Shown here one piece after another: positions 7,692-17,330 of a DNA stretch of 64,000 nucleotides (positions within the stretch are counted from its first letter, which is position 1; every line of letters begins with the position of its first letter). The notes under the pieces were generated by a model. The model saw nothing but the letters and a program-made list of their open reading frames with translations, was not told the DNA's origin and made no database searches. Source of the DNA: an uncultured Woeseiaceae bacterium. GTDB taxonomy: Bacteria; Pseudomonadota; Gammaproteobacteria; Steroidobacterales; Woeseiaceae. A program made the translations under genes and the position numbers. The stretch spans positions 1-64,000 of the forward strand of contig CALZJH010000010.1 in the NCBI GenBank assembly GCA_945787845.1. Direction: 5' to 3'.

Positions 7692-8125
7692 GCGCTGTTC
7701 GCCTGCACCCACTGCACGATGTCGGTCGCGCTCATCGCACCCGCCTGGCGTGCGACCTCCTGACCGTTTCTGAAGAGCGCCAGCGTCGGAATGCTACGAA
7801 TATTGTACTGCGCTGCTGTGCCCTGAGCCTCGTCCGTATTGAGCTTCGCGAGCCTGGCGGCAGGTTCGAGTTTCGCAGCTGCCTGCTCGAATGCGGGCGC
7901 CATCATTTTGCAGGGACCGCACCAGGGTGCCCAGAAGTCGACAACGACCGGTACATCATTGCGGCTGATATGTTTCTGGAAGCTGGCGTCGGTCAGCTCG
8001 ACCGGTTTACCTGCAAAGACGGGCTCGCCGCATTGACCGCACTTCGGCGCCTCGCCAAGACGATCTTCGGGGATGCGGTTGGTTGCGTTGCAGCTTGGGC
8101 AGACGACGTGTTTTGCGTTGTTCAT
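7688..8125 (-). CDS. trxC: Thioredoxin 2
   Basis: 145 residues. An N-terminal zinc-binding module has Cys9-x2-Cys12 and Cys29-x2-Cys32, and the thioredoxin domain has the active site WCGPC (Cys69, Cys72) and the cis-Pro region RSIPTLALF. This two-part architecture and length are diagnostic of TrxC, a cytoplasmic disulfide reductase usually induced by oxidative stress. Transcribed toward the DUF3014 gene, with overlapping stop codons. Confidence 0.95.
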   Translation of the reverse strand: MNNAKHVVCPSCNATNRIPEDRLGEAPKCGQCGEPVFAGKPVELTDASFQKHISRNDVPVVVDFWAPWCGPCKMMAPAFEQAAAKLEPAARLAKLNTDEAQGTAAQYNIRSIPTLALFRNGQEVARQAGAMSATDIVQWVQANSA

Positions 8126-8219
8126 GCGAGGGGATGTAAGCCCGCGCCGGCAGATTTCAAGCTCGCACGCCTCCTGCGCAAGTCACCTTGCGTCGGTGAA
8201 CCAGCCGGCCACCCGCCGA

Positions 8220-8528
8220 TCAGGCTGCTCTCAGCTCCGGATCGTAAGTGATCGCGGGTCCGAGCTCGTGCAGACGGAACAGGCCGAACGCCCGCTCGCC
8301 GTTGTAGTCAAGGACCCGAAGATCATCGCTCTCATGCAGGTCGTGCAGTACGACCTTGAAGTGGCCGCCGTATCGTTGTCGGGCAAGATCCACTGGAATC
8401 TCATGTGCGAAGAAGCGCTCGATCCCCTTGGCCTGCAGCTTTCTCAGCAATTCAGGATGGGTTACCGAGTCGAACGACGTGAGAATCACCATCGGACCAC
8501 TGCCGGTGATCAGCATTAATGCTTTCAT
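8220..8528 (-). CDS. Conserved-looking protein of unknown function
   Basis: 102 residues from an ATG preceded by AGGTGG; a longer frame exists to 8564 but without a ribosome site. Starts MKALMLITGSGPMVILTS and contains IERFFAHEIPVDLARQRYGGHF and VLDYNGERAFGLFRL. Soluble, no membrane helix and no cysteine pair. I do not recognise a domain. Codon use looks like that of the neighbours, so it is probably a real gene. Confidence 0.7.
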   Translation of the reverse strand: MKALMLITGSGPMVILTSFDSVTHPELLRKLQAKGIERFFAHEIPVDLARQRYGGHFKVVLHDLHESDDLRVLDYNGERAFGLFRLHELGPAITYDPELRAA

Positions 8529-8650
8529 CGCTACCACCTGCCTCATGGCCGCACTAGCAGCCATTCTATTTCTTTATACGCCCGCGCGACCTGGCTCGGT
8601 AGCCGGACAAGTACTTACTCCCGGTTCACGTGGAAGGTAATATTGGCGTA

Positions 8651-8998
8651 ATGAACTGGTTGACCAAGCGCCACGGCCGTAAAACCCCACCCGGACTCGA
8701 GATGAGGATCTGGAAGAAGCTGCCGCTGATGACCCTCGCGGGCACGCTCGCGGTCGCCGTTCTGCCCGTGCTCGTCAGAATCCTGCCGAGCGCTCCCGGC
8801 GCCGACCGCGCCAAGCACATCCGGTCGGTCGATATCTTCGCCATAGCCACGGAGATCACGTTCATCGCAGCCGTATTCACAGTGGCCATCGGCTGTGTTG
8901 TCGTGCACATCATGAAAGGGCCGGCCTACCGCGCCGACTCGCTACCGGTTGAGCATGCCGATCGACCCAAGCAGAACGAGCCCGGGAATCGTCCATAA
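8651..8998 (+). CDS. Small membrane protein of unknown function
   Basis: 115 residues from the ATG at 8651; a GTG at 8630 in the same frame is an alternative start. GGAAGG lies 13 bases before the ATG. Two hydrophobic helices are visible (residues about 27-44 and 66-88) flanked by basic residues at the N-terminus, and the C-terminal tail is polar. No recognisable domain. Confidence 0.65.
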   Translation: MNWLTKRHGRKTPPGLEMRIWKKLPLMTLAGTLAVAVLPVLVRILPSAPGADRAKHIRSVDIFAIATEITFIAAVFTVAIGCVVVHIMKGPAYRADSLPVEHADRPKQNEPGNRP

Positions 8999-9022
8999 AA
9001 AAGGCCGGGCAATGCCCGGCCT
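8996..9022 (-). terminator. Rho-independent terminator of ald
   Basis: Stem AGGCCGGGC/GCCCGGCCT with a three-base loop. On the reverse strand it is followed by six T, and lies 37 bases after the ald stop codon. The T-run is only on that side, so it serves ald, while overlapping the end of the small membrane protein gene. Confidence 0.9.
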
Positions 9023-9058
9023 AAAATGTCGCCTGAACCTAAAGGGGGTCTAAAGGGA

Positions 9059-10180
9059 TCAGGCTACTTTCAGTGCTTCCTCAGCGGAGAGATATTCATA
9101 ACCGAGGTCACGGGCGACGGCTTCGTAAGTCACGTGCCCTGCACTAACATTGAGGCCGTTGGCAAGATGCGGGTCGGCCTTGAGAGCCTCAACCCAGCCA
9201 AGATTGGCCAATGATTTGACGAACGGCAGAGTCGCATTCGTCAGTGCAAACGTGCTGGTGCGGGGAACGGCTCCAGGCATGTTTGCGACACAGTAGTGAA
9301 CGACGTCGTCCACCAGGTAAGTAGGATCGGCATGCGTTGTGGCGTGGCTCGTCTCGAAGCAGCCACCCTGGTCGATAGAAATATCGACCATGACGCTGCC
9401 GGCCGTCATGTCCTTGACGGTCTGGGCGGATACGAGCTTCGGCGCTGCAGCGCCGGCGACCAGGACCGCGCCAATGATCAGGTCGGACTGCAATGCAAGT
9501 TCCTCGATCGCATGCTTGGTCGAGAAGCGCGTCGTAACGCGGCCGCCCCAAATATCATCAAGGTGGCGCAAGCGCGGCAACGAACGATCCAGGATCGTAA
9601 CGTCAGCGCCGAGACCAATGGCCATGTCCGCGGCATTGGCGCCCGAGACGCCGCCTCCAATGACGAGCACTTTTGCAGGGCCCACACCCGGAACACCGCC
9701 GAGCAGTTTGCCGATGCCGCCGTTAGCCTTTTGCAATGCATAGGCGCCGGCCTGGATCGACAGGCGGCCCGCGACTTCCGACATCGGCGTCAGCAATGGC
9801 AGGGTCCCGTCATCGGCTGTCACGGTTTCGTAAGCGATTGCCGTGGTACCCGACTTGACGAGCGCTTCGGTCTGCTTGGGATCCGGTGCAAGGTGCAGGT
9901 AGGTAAACAGCACCTGGTCGGGGCGCAGCATGGCGCATTCATTGAGCTGTGGCTCCTTGACCTTGACGATCATCTCGGCCTGCTCAAAGACCTCTTCAGC
10001 GGTCCCAACAACCTTGGCACCCACGGCCTCGTAGTCGGCATCGGTCATGCCAATGCCTGCGCCGGCGTTGGTCTCTACGATCACTTCGTGACCGTCGTGA
10101 ACAACCTCGTGAACGCCCGCCGGCGTCATACCGACGCGGAACTCGAGGGTTTTAATCTCTTTGGGTACACCGATCTTCAT
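9059..10180 (-). CDS. ald: Alanine dehydrogenase
   Basis: 373 residues, the normal family length. The start [20 protein letters not shown], the catalytic region VKVKEPQ (Lys about 75) and FTYLHLAPD (His96), and the NAD-binding motif [14 protein letters not shown] (about 171-184) identify the enzyme, which interconverts L-alanine and pyruvate with NAD. Cytoplasmic hexamer in known members. Divergent from an Lrp-type regulator across an AT-rich 143-base gap, the usual arrangement for ald regulated by its own Lrp/AsnC protein. Followed by a strong terminator. Confidence 0.96.
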   Translation of the reverse strand: MKIGVPKEIKTLEFRVGMTPAGVHEVVHDGHEVIVETNAGAGIGMTDADYEAVGAKVVGTAEEVFEQAEMIVKVKEPQLNECAMLRPDQVLFTYLHLAPDPKQTEALVKSGTTAIAYETVTADDGTLPLLTPMSEVAGRLSIQAGAYALQKANGGIGKLLGGVPGVGPAKVLVIGGGVSGANAADMAIGLGADVTILDRSLPRLRHLDDIWGGRVTTRFSTKHAIEELALQSDLIIGAVLVAGAAAPKLVSAQTVKDMTAGSVMVDISIDQGGCFETSHATTHADPTYLVDDVVHYCVANMPGAVPRTSTFALTNATLPFVKSLANLGWVEALKADPHLANGLNVSAGHVTYEAVARDLGYEYLSAEEALKVA

Positions 10181-10323
10181 GGCTCTCTCCAGACCTGAAA
10201 TCGTTATTGTTGAGCTGCTATATTACTGCCCGGAACGCGGTGCTCGCTTGCTTATTTAGTGATAAAGTTCCTAAATATCAGCATATTCTGCGGATAATAT
10301 TAAGAATAACGAAGGATTCTGTC

Positions 10324-10785
10324 ATGACGATCGACAAATTCGATAGGTTGATTCTCGAAGCTCTGCAGGAGGATGGCCGCATGAGCAACGTGCAGCTGGC
10401 TGGTCGCGTGAGCCTGTCTGAGTCCGCCTGCCTGCGGCGTGTTCGGGCGCTCGAGGAGTCGGGCATGATCAGCCGCTACGCCGCTCTCCTCAATCAGAAC
10501 GAGGCGGGGCTGCCGGGCAACGTGTTCGTGCAGATCGGCCTGCATCGGGAAGTGGAGAGTGAACTGTCCGCGTTCGAAGATGCGGTCCGGAACATTCCGG
10601 AAGTTATGGAGTGCTACCTGATGTCGGGAGAATTCGACTACCTGCTGCGCGTAGTCGTTGCCGATATGGCCGACTTCGAACGTATCCACAAGACAGAACT
10701 GACACGCCTCCCGGGCGTGGCGCGCGTCAATTCGAGTTTCGGCATTCGGACCGTGCAGCGGAAGACACAGCTGCCATTGCGTTAA
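10324..10785 (+). CDS. Lrp/AsnC-family transcriptional regulator
   Basis: 153 residues, ATG preceded by AAGGA; an upstream start in frame at 10207 lies in the promoter region and is not used here. The N-terminal HTH (IDKFDRLILEALQEDGRMSN, then LAGRVSLSESACLRRVRALE) and the C-terminal RAM ligand-binding domain (VMECYLMSGEFDYLLRVVV) are complete. Divergent from ald, so it probably activates ald in response to alanine or another amino acid, by analogy with known ald regulators. The gap between them (10181-10323) is AT-rich and should hold the operator. Confidence 0.92.
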   Translation: MTIDKFDRLILEALQEDGRMSNVQLAGRVSLSESACLRRVRALEESGMISRYAALLNQNEAGLPGNVFVQIGLHREVESELSAFEDAVRNIPEVMECYLMSGEFDYLLRVVVADMADFERIHKTELTRLPGVARVNSSFGIRTVQRKTQLPLR

Positions 10786-10795
10786 ACTGTGTCGC

Positions 10796-12058
10796 ATGAC
10801 CAACCCTGCAGAAGCCATTGCCCGGCGTCCCGGGACGCTCGGCGAGCACTATCGACACGTGCGCGCCACCACGGTGGACCTCATTCGGGACCTGCAACCT
10901 GAGGACACGGTTGTTCAGACCATGCCCGACGTCAGTCCGACGAAGTGGCACCTCGCGCACGTCACCTGGTTCTTCGAGTGTTTTGTCCTCAAGACCCATC
11001 AGCCGGGCTACCGCGTGTTTGACGATGCATTCCATTACCTTTTCAACTCTTACTACAACACCGCCGGCACGATGCATCCCCGTGCGCGGCGCGGCGAATT
11101 GTCGCGGCCGACGCTGCTTGCGATTCTCGACTATCGGCAGCATGTCGACAACGCGATGCAGGAGCTTCTTGCGTCCGATCTTGCCAGCGACGAAATCAAC
11201 GAGCTCGTACGCCTGGGACTCCACCATGAACAACAGCACCAGGAGTTGCTTCTGACGGACATCAAGCACGTCCTGTCCCGCAGTCCGCTGCAGCCCAGCG
11301 CACGCAGAGATCTCGAGCAGCCGGCCGGTGCGTCACCCGGCGCTTACACTTTTTCTCCTGGCGCCACGGGCATAGTGGCTGTTGGTGCGGACGATAGCGG
11401 CTTTTGTTTTGACAACGAGACGCCGAGACACGATGCGCTGCTCCATCCGCATGCGATGGGAAACCGCCTCGTCACCAACGGCGAATACCGTGAGTTCATT
11501 AACTCCGGCGCCTACAAGGACCCGCAGCTCTGGTTGTCCGACGGCTGGGCGACGATCAACGAACGCGGCTGGAACAGGCCGCTCTACTGGGACGAGGCCC
11601 TCGAAACCGAGTTCACGCTGGCCGGCCGGGCTGAGATCGACGAGCACGCGCCCGTTTGCCACATCAGCTATTACGAAGCCGATGCGTTTGCGCGCTGGTC
11701 AGGGTGCCGCCTGCCGACCGAGTTCGAATGGGAGCACGCCGCTGCCGCGCTTGCGGTCGAAGGCAATCTCCTTGGCAGCAATGCCTGGCACCCGGCAGCG
11801 GCCAATGGAGCGAGTCAGTACTTCGGCGACGTCTGGGAGTGGACCGCGTCGGCCTACGCGCCGTATCCCGGGTTCCGGCCGCTCGACGGTTCGCTCGGTG
11901 AGTACAACGGCAAGTTCATGTGCAACCAGATGACTGTGCGTGGCGGTTCCTGTGTAACTGTGGACGACCACATTCGTGCCAGCTATCGCAGCTTCTTTTA
12001 CCCCGACGCGCGCTGGCAGTTTCTCGGCTTGCGCCTTACGAAGTACGGGCATGTCTGA
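10796..12058 (+). CDS. egtB: Ergothioneine biosynthesis protein EgtB (iron-dependent sulfoxide synthase)
   Basis: 420 residues. The N-terminal DinB-like domain has the iron-binding His triad in HLAHVTWFFE (about 53-62) and HHEQQHQELL (about 142-151). The C-terminal half is an FGE/sulfatase-modifying domain with CRLPTEFEWEHAAAA, GDVWEWTASAY and VRGGSCVT. EgtB joins trimethylhistidine to a cysteine-containing donor with oxygen. It starts 10 bases after the Lrp gene and overlaps egtD by 8 bases, so the two are translated together. Confidence 0.93.
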   Translation: MTNPAEAIARRPGTLGEHYRHVRATTVDLIRDLQPEDTVVQTMPDVSPTKWHLAHVTWFFECFVLKTHQPGYRVFDDAFHYLFNSYYNTAGTMHPRARRGELSRPTLLAILDYRQHVDNAMQELLASDLASDEINELVRLGLHHEQQHQELLLTDIKHVLSRSPLQPSARRDLEQPAGASPGAYTFSPGATGIVAVGADDSGFCFDNETPRHDALLHPHAMGNRLVTNGEYREFINSGAYKDPQLWLSDGWATINERGWNRPLYWDEALETEFTLAGRAEIDEHAPVCHISYYEADAFARWSGCRLPTEFEWEHAAAALAVEGNLLGSNAWHPAAANGASQYFGDVWEWTASAYAPYPGFRPLDGSLGEYNGKFMCNQMTVRGGSCVTVDDHIRASYRSFFYPDARWQFLGLRLTKYGHV

Positions 12059-12974
12059 AGAACTTGACGCACTGATTGCCGGGCTGACGCAGCCGCAGAA
12101 AACCGTTTCACCGAAGTACTTCTACGATGAAACAGGGTCCGGGCTGTTCGATGACATCACCACACTGCCCGAGTACTACCTGACGGATACCGAGCTCGCG
12201 ATCATGAATACGCATGTCGACGAGATGACGGAGCTGATCGGCGAGCAGGCCAGCCTGATCGAGTTCGGTGCGGGCTCCGGCATGAAGACGCGCCTGCTGC
12301 TCGAACACATGCATGCACCCGCTGCCTATGTGCCCGTCGACATATCCGAGGAGCACCTCCTCGAGAGTCAGCAGAGTATTCAGGCGGACTTTCCGAACAT
12401 CGAGGTTATACCCGTCGCCGCGGATTTTCTGCACCCGTTCGACCTGCCCAACCCCCGCACGATGCCGCGTCGAAACGTCGTGTACTTTCCGGGCTCGACG
12501 ATTGGCAACTTCGAGCGCGACGATGCGCTGGAGTTGCTGCGTGTAATGCACACCGAGGCCGGCGAAGGCGGTGCGCTATTAATAGGCGTCGACTTGCAGA
12601 AGGACGCCAGCGTCATCGATGCCGCCTACAACGACAGCGCCGGTGTGACCGCGGCGTTCAATATCAACATGCTTCGTCATCTGAACCGGGAATTCGGCAG
12701 CAACTTCGAGCTCGACGCGTTCGAACATCGTGCCGCCTATGACGTCGACGAGGGCCGCGTCGTCGTAGAACTGGTCAGTAGCAAGAGACAGACCGTTCGC
12801 CTTGGCGATGCAGACATCGCGTTCGCCAAGGGCGAATCGATCATCACCGAGTACTCGCACAAACACACGCTCGACGGCTTTGCCGACATGATCTCGGCGG
12901 CCGGGTTCCGCGTGGGGCGCGTGTGGACCGATCAGAAACAGTGGTTCAGCGTGCAGTACTGCGTGCGTGACTAG
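12051..12974 (+). CDS. egtD: L-histidine N-alpha-methyltransferase EgtD
   Basis: 307 residues, start chosen at 12051 because it overlaps the egtB stop in ATGTCTGA. The protein has [17 protein letters not shown] near the N-terminus, the SAM-binding [16 protein letters not shown] (about 66-81) and FPGSTIGNF, all typical of EgtD. It makes N-alpha-trimethylhistidine, the substrate of EgtB. No egtC is visible; gammaproteobacterial and minimal pathways can use cysteine directly instead of gamma-glutamylcysteine. The stop overlaps the end of the convergent yggX by 4 bases. Confidence 0.94.
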   Translation: MSEELDALIAGLTQPQKTVSPKYFYDETGSGLFDDITTLPEYYLTDTELAIMNTHVDEMTELIGEQASLIEFGAGSGMKTRLLLEHMHAPAAYVPVDISEEHLLESQQSIQADFPNIEVIPVAADFLHPFDLPNPRTMPRRNVVYFPGSTIGNFERDDALELLRVMHTEAGEGGALLIGVDLQKDASVIDAAYNDSAGVTAAFNINMLRHLNREFGSNFELDAFEHRAAYDVDEGRVVVELVSSKRQTVRLGDADIAFAKGESIITEYSHKHTLDGFADMISAAGFRVGRVWTDQKQWFSVQYCVRD

Positions 12975-13243
12975 TCTGAGGGCGGGACGAATTCTTTGGG
13001 CGCTGCCGAGCCGCCCTCAAAAAAGAACTTTTCCATCTCCGTTTCGAGGAACTTGCGTGCGTCCGGCTCGATCGGCGTCAGGCGATACTCGTTAATGAGC
13101 ATGGTCTGGTGGGCAAGCCAGCGCTGCCAGGCTTCTTTCGACACATTGTCGTAAATCCGCTGGCCCAGTTCGCCCGGGTACGGTGCATAGTCGAGGCCCT
13201 CGGCCTCTTCGCCCAACATGACGCATTTAATCGTGCGAGACAT
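12971..13243 (-). CDS. yggX: Fe(2+)-trafficking / oxidative damage protection protein
   Basis: 90 residues, full family length. Contains [20 protein letters not shown] with the conserved cysteine, [17 protein letters not shown] and the C-terminal [19 protein letters not shown]. YggX protects iron-sulfur enzymes from superoxide in enterics. Its start overlaps the 3' end of mutY by 17 bases, the conserved mutY-yggX linkage of gammaproteobacteria. Confidence 0.96.
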   Translation of the reverse strand: MSRTIKCVMLGEEAEGLDYAPYPGELGQRIYDNVSKEAWQRWLAHQTMLINEYRLTPIEPDARKFLETEMEKFFFEGGSAAPKEFVPPSD

Positions 13244-14285
13244 TCTCTAGTTTCTCTAGCAGTTTGTTGACGGGAGCGGCTACGCCGCCCGGAAGTTCAT
13301 CACCCAGCCGATGCCACGTGGCATCGCAAGAGTCGGCTACTTTACTCAAAGGCGCGGCAACACGCACGACTATCGGCTGGATATCGAGATCATAGTGACT
13401 GAAGCTGTGGCGCAGGAGTTCCCAGGAGTCGCTCTCAGCCACCTCGGTCCTGAGGCGCTCGCTGCACCAGTCCTGGACACTTCCGCTCGTGACCTCGGGC
13501 AGACTCCACAAGCCACCCCAGATACCCGCCTCCGGACGACGTTCCATGTAGACGTGTCCGTCGTGCCTGGCGATCACCATCGTCGTGGCGCGCAGGGGTT
13601 TGTTTTTCTTTGGCTTGCGGCCCGGATATCGGGTGACCGACGCCGTGTTTCGCGCAACGCAGTCGGCGGCAACGGGACAGCGTTCGCAGGCGGGCCTGCT
13701 GCGTGTGCACAGGGTCGCGCCGAGATCCATGATCGCCTGCGTGTATGCCGCCGTTCGTTCGGCCGGCGTATTCCTCTCGGCAACGTCCCAGAGGCGTTTC
13801 GCAACGGCTGTCGTCCCTGGCCAGCCGTCGACTGCCTGGTGCCGGGCAAGAACTCGCTTCACGTTTCCGTCGAGGATCGCGTGATGCTGATCGAATGCGA
13901 GCGACAGTATCGCGCCAGCGGTTGAGCGGCCAACGCCCGGCAGTTCGGTCACCGCGTCCAGCGTGTCGGGAAAAGCGCCGCCGTGCTCGTCGCGTATGAC
14001 CTGCGCCGCGCGGTGCAGGTTTCTGGCTCTTGCGTAGTATCCAAGACCGGACCAATGCTGCAGGACCCGATCCTGCGCGGCGTTCGCCAGCGTCACGACA
14101 TCGGGAAAGCTCTGCACGAAGCGCTCGAAATAGGGGATGACGGTCTGGACCTGCGTCTGCTGCAGCATGATCTCCGAGACCCAGATGCGATAAGGATCTT
14201 TCAGTCGCTGCCACGGGAGGTCTTTTCGACCATGATCGTCGAACCAGGCGAGCAGTCTCTCCGGGAAGGCCGGCAGCGCCGTCAT
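13227..14285 (-). CDS. mutY: A/G-specific adenine DNA glycosylase
   Basis: 352 residues. The helix-hairpin-helix region contains [12 protein letters not shown] with the catalytic Glu, [18 protein letters not shown], and [14 protein letters not shown] with the catalytic Asp. The [4Fe-4S] cluster ligands are C-x6-C-x2-C-x5-C in [17 protein letters not shown] (about 193-209). The C-terminal NUDIX-like domain that recognises 8-oxoguanine is present. Overlaps both neighbours, asmA-like by 4 bases and yggX by 17 bases, so this is one operon. Confidence 0.96.
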   Translation of the reverse strand: MTALPAFPERLLAWFDDHGRKDLPWQRLKDPYRIWVSEIMLQQTQVQTVIPYFERFVQSFPDVVTLANAAQDRVLQHWSGLGYYARARNLHRAAQVIRDEHGGAFPDTLDAVTELPGVGRSTAGAILSLAFDQHHAILDGNVKRVLARHQAVDGWPGTTAVAKRLWDVAERNTPAERTAAYTQAIMDLGATLCTRSRPACERCPVAADCVARNTASVTRYPGRKPKKNKPLRATTMVIARHDGHVYMERRPEAGIWGGLWSLPEVTSGSVQDWCSERLRTEVAESDSWELLRHSFSHYDLDIQPIVVRVAAPLSKVADSCDATWHRLGDELPGGVAAPVNKLLEKLENVSHD

Positions 14286-16321
14286 CGTTTGAAGAGATCT
14301 TTGAGCTTGTCCTTCACGACGTCTTCGATCTCTTCCTCGACACGCTGGCGCAGCAACGCCTCGACATCCGGCCTGACCTTCGGATCGCTCAGTGGTCCGG
14401 TGATCTTCAGGGGCACGACTGTCTTCGTAAAGTCCTCGATCTCCTCGGGCGTCGCCGCCTCGAGCGCTTCGGGTTTTTCAAAAACCCGCGCTTTCAGGCT
14501 GTAATTGACCGTGCCGTCGAGGATGTTCACGTCACCGTTTCCTGTCAGCTGCATAAACGGCAGCTCGGCAACGAGGTCATTGTTGCGCATGATGCCATCG
14601 GTCACGACACCCGTGGCCGTCACCGAGCTGAACTTCGTGCGTGCCGGGAGCACCGGCTCAGGAGGTGTCTCCTTCTTCAGCGCCGCCCTTGCGCGCCGCA
14701 GTTCGTACCAGACGTCGGTCCCTTCGAAAGTGCCGTCCTTGAGCACGAAGTTCATCGTGCCGCCGAGCGACCGCTGCACTTCGTCGAGGTCGCTACCGCG
14801 ACCCGAAAGTTTGAAGTTGCCGTTGATTGTGCCGGTGATGTTGTCCTGCTCGAACATCGCCCGTGCGAGTTTCGCCAGGTCGACGCCCTGCACCGTTTCG
14901 TTCATCGACAGTACGGGCCTCGCGGCCGTCGCATCGATACCCACGTCACCACTGTAGGAACCGCCGTACAGTGCCGCCGCTATCGGGTGAATGCGCAGCC
15001 GGCCGTCGGCCGCGTTGAGAGACAAGGCTACCTGGTCGAGCTGCAAACCGCCGAGCAGTACCGTTCCGATCTTGAGGTCGCCACGGGCCTTGAGCGGCTT
15101 GATCAGGTCGACGGGTATTTCGACGGGCGCCGACGCGTCCGGCGCCCCGCCGCCGTCAGTCGATGGCGGGGCCATGTAGCGGTTCAGGTCGAGTGCGTCG
15201 GCACTAAGATTGACGAGAAACCGGCTCACACCGTCGGTCGGCACGGTCATGGAGCCTTTAAAGGTTGTGTCGTCAAGCTGGATCGTCAGGCCCGTCATGC
15301 TGATGTTGTTTTCCCGGACATAGGCTTTCGCGACAATGCTCACCTTGCTAAGGACATTCGGGTCGGCGGTCTCCGGCGGTTCCACGTCGAACAGGTGCAT
15401 CAGGCTGCGCGGCGAGAACGGCTCGACGCGAATCTGTGCCGTCGGCTTGATGTCATTTTCGTAGGAGAACGGTTCGACATCGGCGCTGATCTCGAGGTCG
15501 AGCAACGAAAGTGTCACCGGATCCACGCTGACCATGTTCTCGGTACTGTTGATTTCCATCGCTGCTGTTTCGAAGCTCATGCGAGTCGGCCCTTCAACGA
15601 GACCCTCGACCAGGCCCTCCATCAGGAAGCCATCAAGCGTGAAGACGCCGCTCTCCTGGTCAAACGCCACGACGGTGTCGACCTCGATGCTGCCCGACAG
15701 GTCGCTGGGCTGCACGTCGAAGCGCAGACTGCCTTCCAGCGGAATCGGCTCGGCCTCGCCCGACACCCGGCCGACCGAAACATTGACGTCGGTCAGCTCA
15801 TAGCGGTCGCCTTTTTGCGCGTGGGCGTAACTGATGGACGCGTCTCGGATATCGACGCCCGAAATGTCCAGCGACCCTCCGCCTCCCGTGCCGCTCGCCT
15901 GCTCACCATTCCCGGCCTCGAGCAGGTCGTCCCAGTTCGCGCGACCCCGTGAATCCACGGCGAGGCGCAGGCGTAATCCGGCGATTTCAGCGGTCCCGAT
16001 TTCTGCTTCCTGCCTGAGCAGCAGCGGCAGCAGGCGCACGCTCAGGCGCGCCTCGTCGAATTCGGCGAAGGGCTCGTCGCCGAAACCCTCCGCGTTGCCG
16101 AGCGCGGCATGCCCGACCTGGACGGCCAGCCAGGGAAACAGCTGCACCGAGATGTCGCCGTCTATGCGCAGCTCGCGGCCGGTCGAATCCTCCACGGCCG
16201 ACGCGATGTCTTCACGAAAATCGTTGGGATCAAAGAAGAAGGTAAGAGCGATCGCGGCCAGAGCAAAAACAGCAAGAACGGCGGCGATGACCCAGGCAAA
16301 GATCTTGGCGGGACGGCCCAT
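14282..16321 (-). CDS. AsmA-family protein
   Basis: 679 residues. One N-terminal transmembrane helix (about 7-30) is followed by the AsmA start pattern FFDPNDFREDIASAVEDSTGREL and a long beta-rich periplasmic region, with a C-terminal AsmA-like domain (NITGTINGNFKLSGRGSDL, then ALKKETPPEPVLPARTKFSS). AsmA-like proteins are inner-membrane anchored and thought to act in outer-membrane assembly or phospholipid transport. It overlaps mutY by 4 bases and probably shares its transcript. Confidence 0.9.
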   Translation of the reverse strand: MGRPAKIFAWVIAAVLAVFALAAIALTFFFDPNDFREDIASAVEDSTGRELRIDGDISVQLFPWLAVQVGHAALGNAEGFGDEPFAEFDEARLSVRLLPLLLRQEAEIGTAEIAGLRLRLAVDSRGRANWDDLLEAGNGEQASGTGGGGSLDISGVDIRDASISYAHAQKGDRYELTDVNVSVGRVSGEAEPIPLEGSLRFDVQPSDLSGSIEVDTVVAFDQESGVFTLDGFLMEGLVEGLVEGPTRMSFETAAMEINSTENMVSVDPVTLSLLDLEISADVEPFSYENDIKPTAQIRVEPFSPRSLMHLFDVEPPETADPNVLSKVSIVAKAYVRENNISMTGLTIQLDDTTFKGSMTVPTDGVSRFLVNLSADALDLNRYMAPPSTDGGGAPDASAPVEIPVDLIKPLKARGDLKIGTVLLGGLQLDQVALSLNAADGRLRIHPIAAALYGGSYSGDVGIDATAARPVLSMNETVQGVDLAKLARAMFEQDNITGTINGNFKLSGRGSDLDEVQRSLGGTMNFVLKDGTFEGTDVWYELRRARAALKKETPPEPVLPARTKFSSVTATGVVTDGIMRNNDLVAELPFMQLTGNGDVNILDGTVNYSLKARVFEKPEALEAATPEEIEDFTKTVVPLKITGPLSDPKVRPDVEALLRQRVEEEIEDVVKDKLKDLFKR

Positions 16322-16364
16322 TTCGGCACCTGTTGGTTGTGGAACCGTAGAGTACCAAATCCGA

Positions 16365-16392
16365 CAAAAAACGGGCCGCTTTTGCGGCCCGT
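16365..16392 (-). terminator. Rho-independent terminator of the DUF4097 gene
   Basis: Stem ACGGGCCGC/GCGGCCCGT with a four-base loop, followed on the reverse strand by six T. Lies 23 bases after the DUF4097 stop codon and separates that unit from the AsmA-mutY-yggX unit. Confidence 0.9.
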
Positions 16393-16415
16393 TCGGCGAA
16401 AGATCCGGCGAATCG

Positions 16416-17297
16416 TCAGTCGCAGATCGAGACGTCGCCGTTGAGCGTGGAAACGGTCACGCGGGCGTTGCCACTGCCTTCCTGGAAGCTGAGCTCCCAC
16501 CCTGGAGTGTACTTGCTCGTGCGCTCCGCTTTCGGACCGTAGCAGTTGCGGATGTCGCCATTGAACGTATCGATGTCGTAGCGGCCGCTCACACGGTCGT
16601 CAAACTCGATGTCGACATCGCCATTCACGGTCTCGACCTGCAGCCGGCCGCCGTCGCGCAACCCGGCATGAAAAATAATCTCGCCGTTGACCGTGTTCAG
16701 GCTGGCGCGGTCAAACGACCCTTCGTCCACGATGGCGTCACCACTGACCGACTCGCCGACGACAATTCCCGCCACGCGGAATAGCGTGACGTCACCCGAA
16801 ACGGTGTTCGCACGTATTTCGGCGGTCTTGCCCTGGCCCTTGACTTCAATATCGCCGCTGACGGCTTCGGCCGACACGTCATTCTCATCAGCCTCGGTGT
16901 CGATATCGCCGCTGACCGAGTTCAGGCTCTGTTCGCCGCGAACCTCCGAAACACTGATATCGGCGCTGACCGTGCCGACGTCGATCGAGCTGCCTTCGGG
17001 AACCTGGATGTGGAGGTCGCTTTCAATACCACGGCCGCCCCTCTTGGGCACCTTGACCTTGATCGTAATTCTGTTGCCGTCGCGCTCGACGATGAGCTCT
17101 TCGACGTTGCGCCCCAGTTCGCCGGTTACCTCTACCTGGTTGCGTGACCAGCCGGCGATCGTCACTTCACCGGCAATATTCGACACATGCACATGCCCGT
17201 CTGCAGACGCATCGATCGTCTTGTCGACTTCGTCGGCCGCGGCCGGCAGTGCAAGCAAGGTGCCCAGCAGAATTGCAGTCAATCTTTTCATCATCAT
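16416..17297 (-). CDS. Exported DUF4097-family beta-helix-like protein
   Basis: 293 residues; three consecutive Met codons leave the start uncertain by two residues. A signal peptide (about 1-22, ending LALPAAA) is followed by regularly repeated VSGDI, VSGDV, VNGEI, VNGDV and FNGDI turns every 18-25 residues, the hallmark of the DUF4097 right-handed beta-helix. Such proteins are often encoded with sigma and anti-sigma factors and are thought to be envelope proteins. It is the last gene of the sigma/anti-sigma module and is closed by a strong terminator. Confidence 0.9.
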   Translation of the reverse strand: MMMKRLTAILLGTLLALPAAADEVDKTIDASADGHVHVSNIAGEVTIAGWSRNQVEVTGELGRNVEELIVERDGNRITIKVKVPKRGGRGIESDLHIQVPEGSSIDVGTVSADISVSEVRGEQSLNSVSGDIDTEADENDVSAEAVSGDIEVKGQGKTAEIRANTVSGDVTLFRVAGIVVGESVSGDAIVDEGSFDRASLNTVNGEIIFHAGLRDGGRLQVETVNGDVDIEFDDRVSGRYDIDTFNGDIRNCYGPKAERTSKYTPGWELSFQEGSGNARVTVSTLNGDVSICD

Positions 17298-17330
17298 TCT
17301 CTCTTCAAACTCCGGCCGACAATGCGCCGA

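Noticed and set aside
14987..15952. 321-codon forward frame
   Set aside because: Antisense to the AsmA-family gene; no domain.
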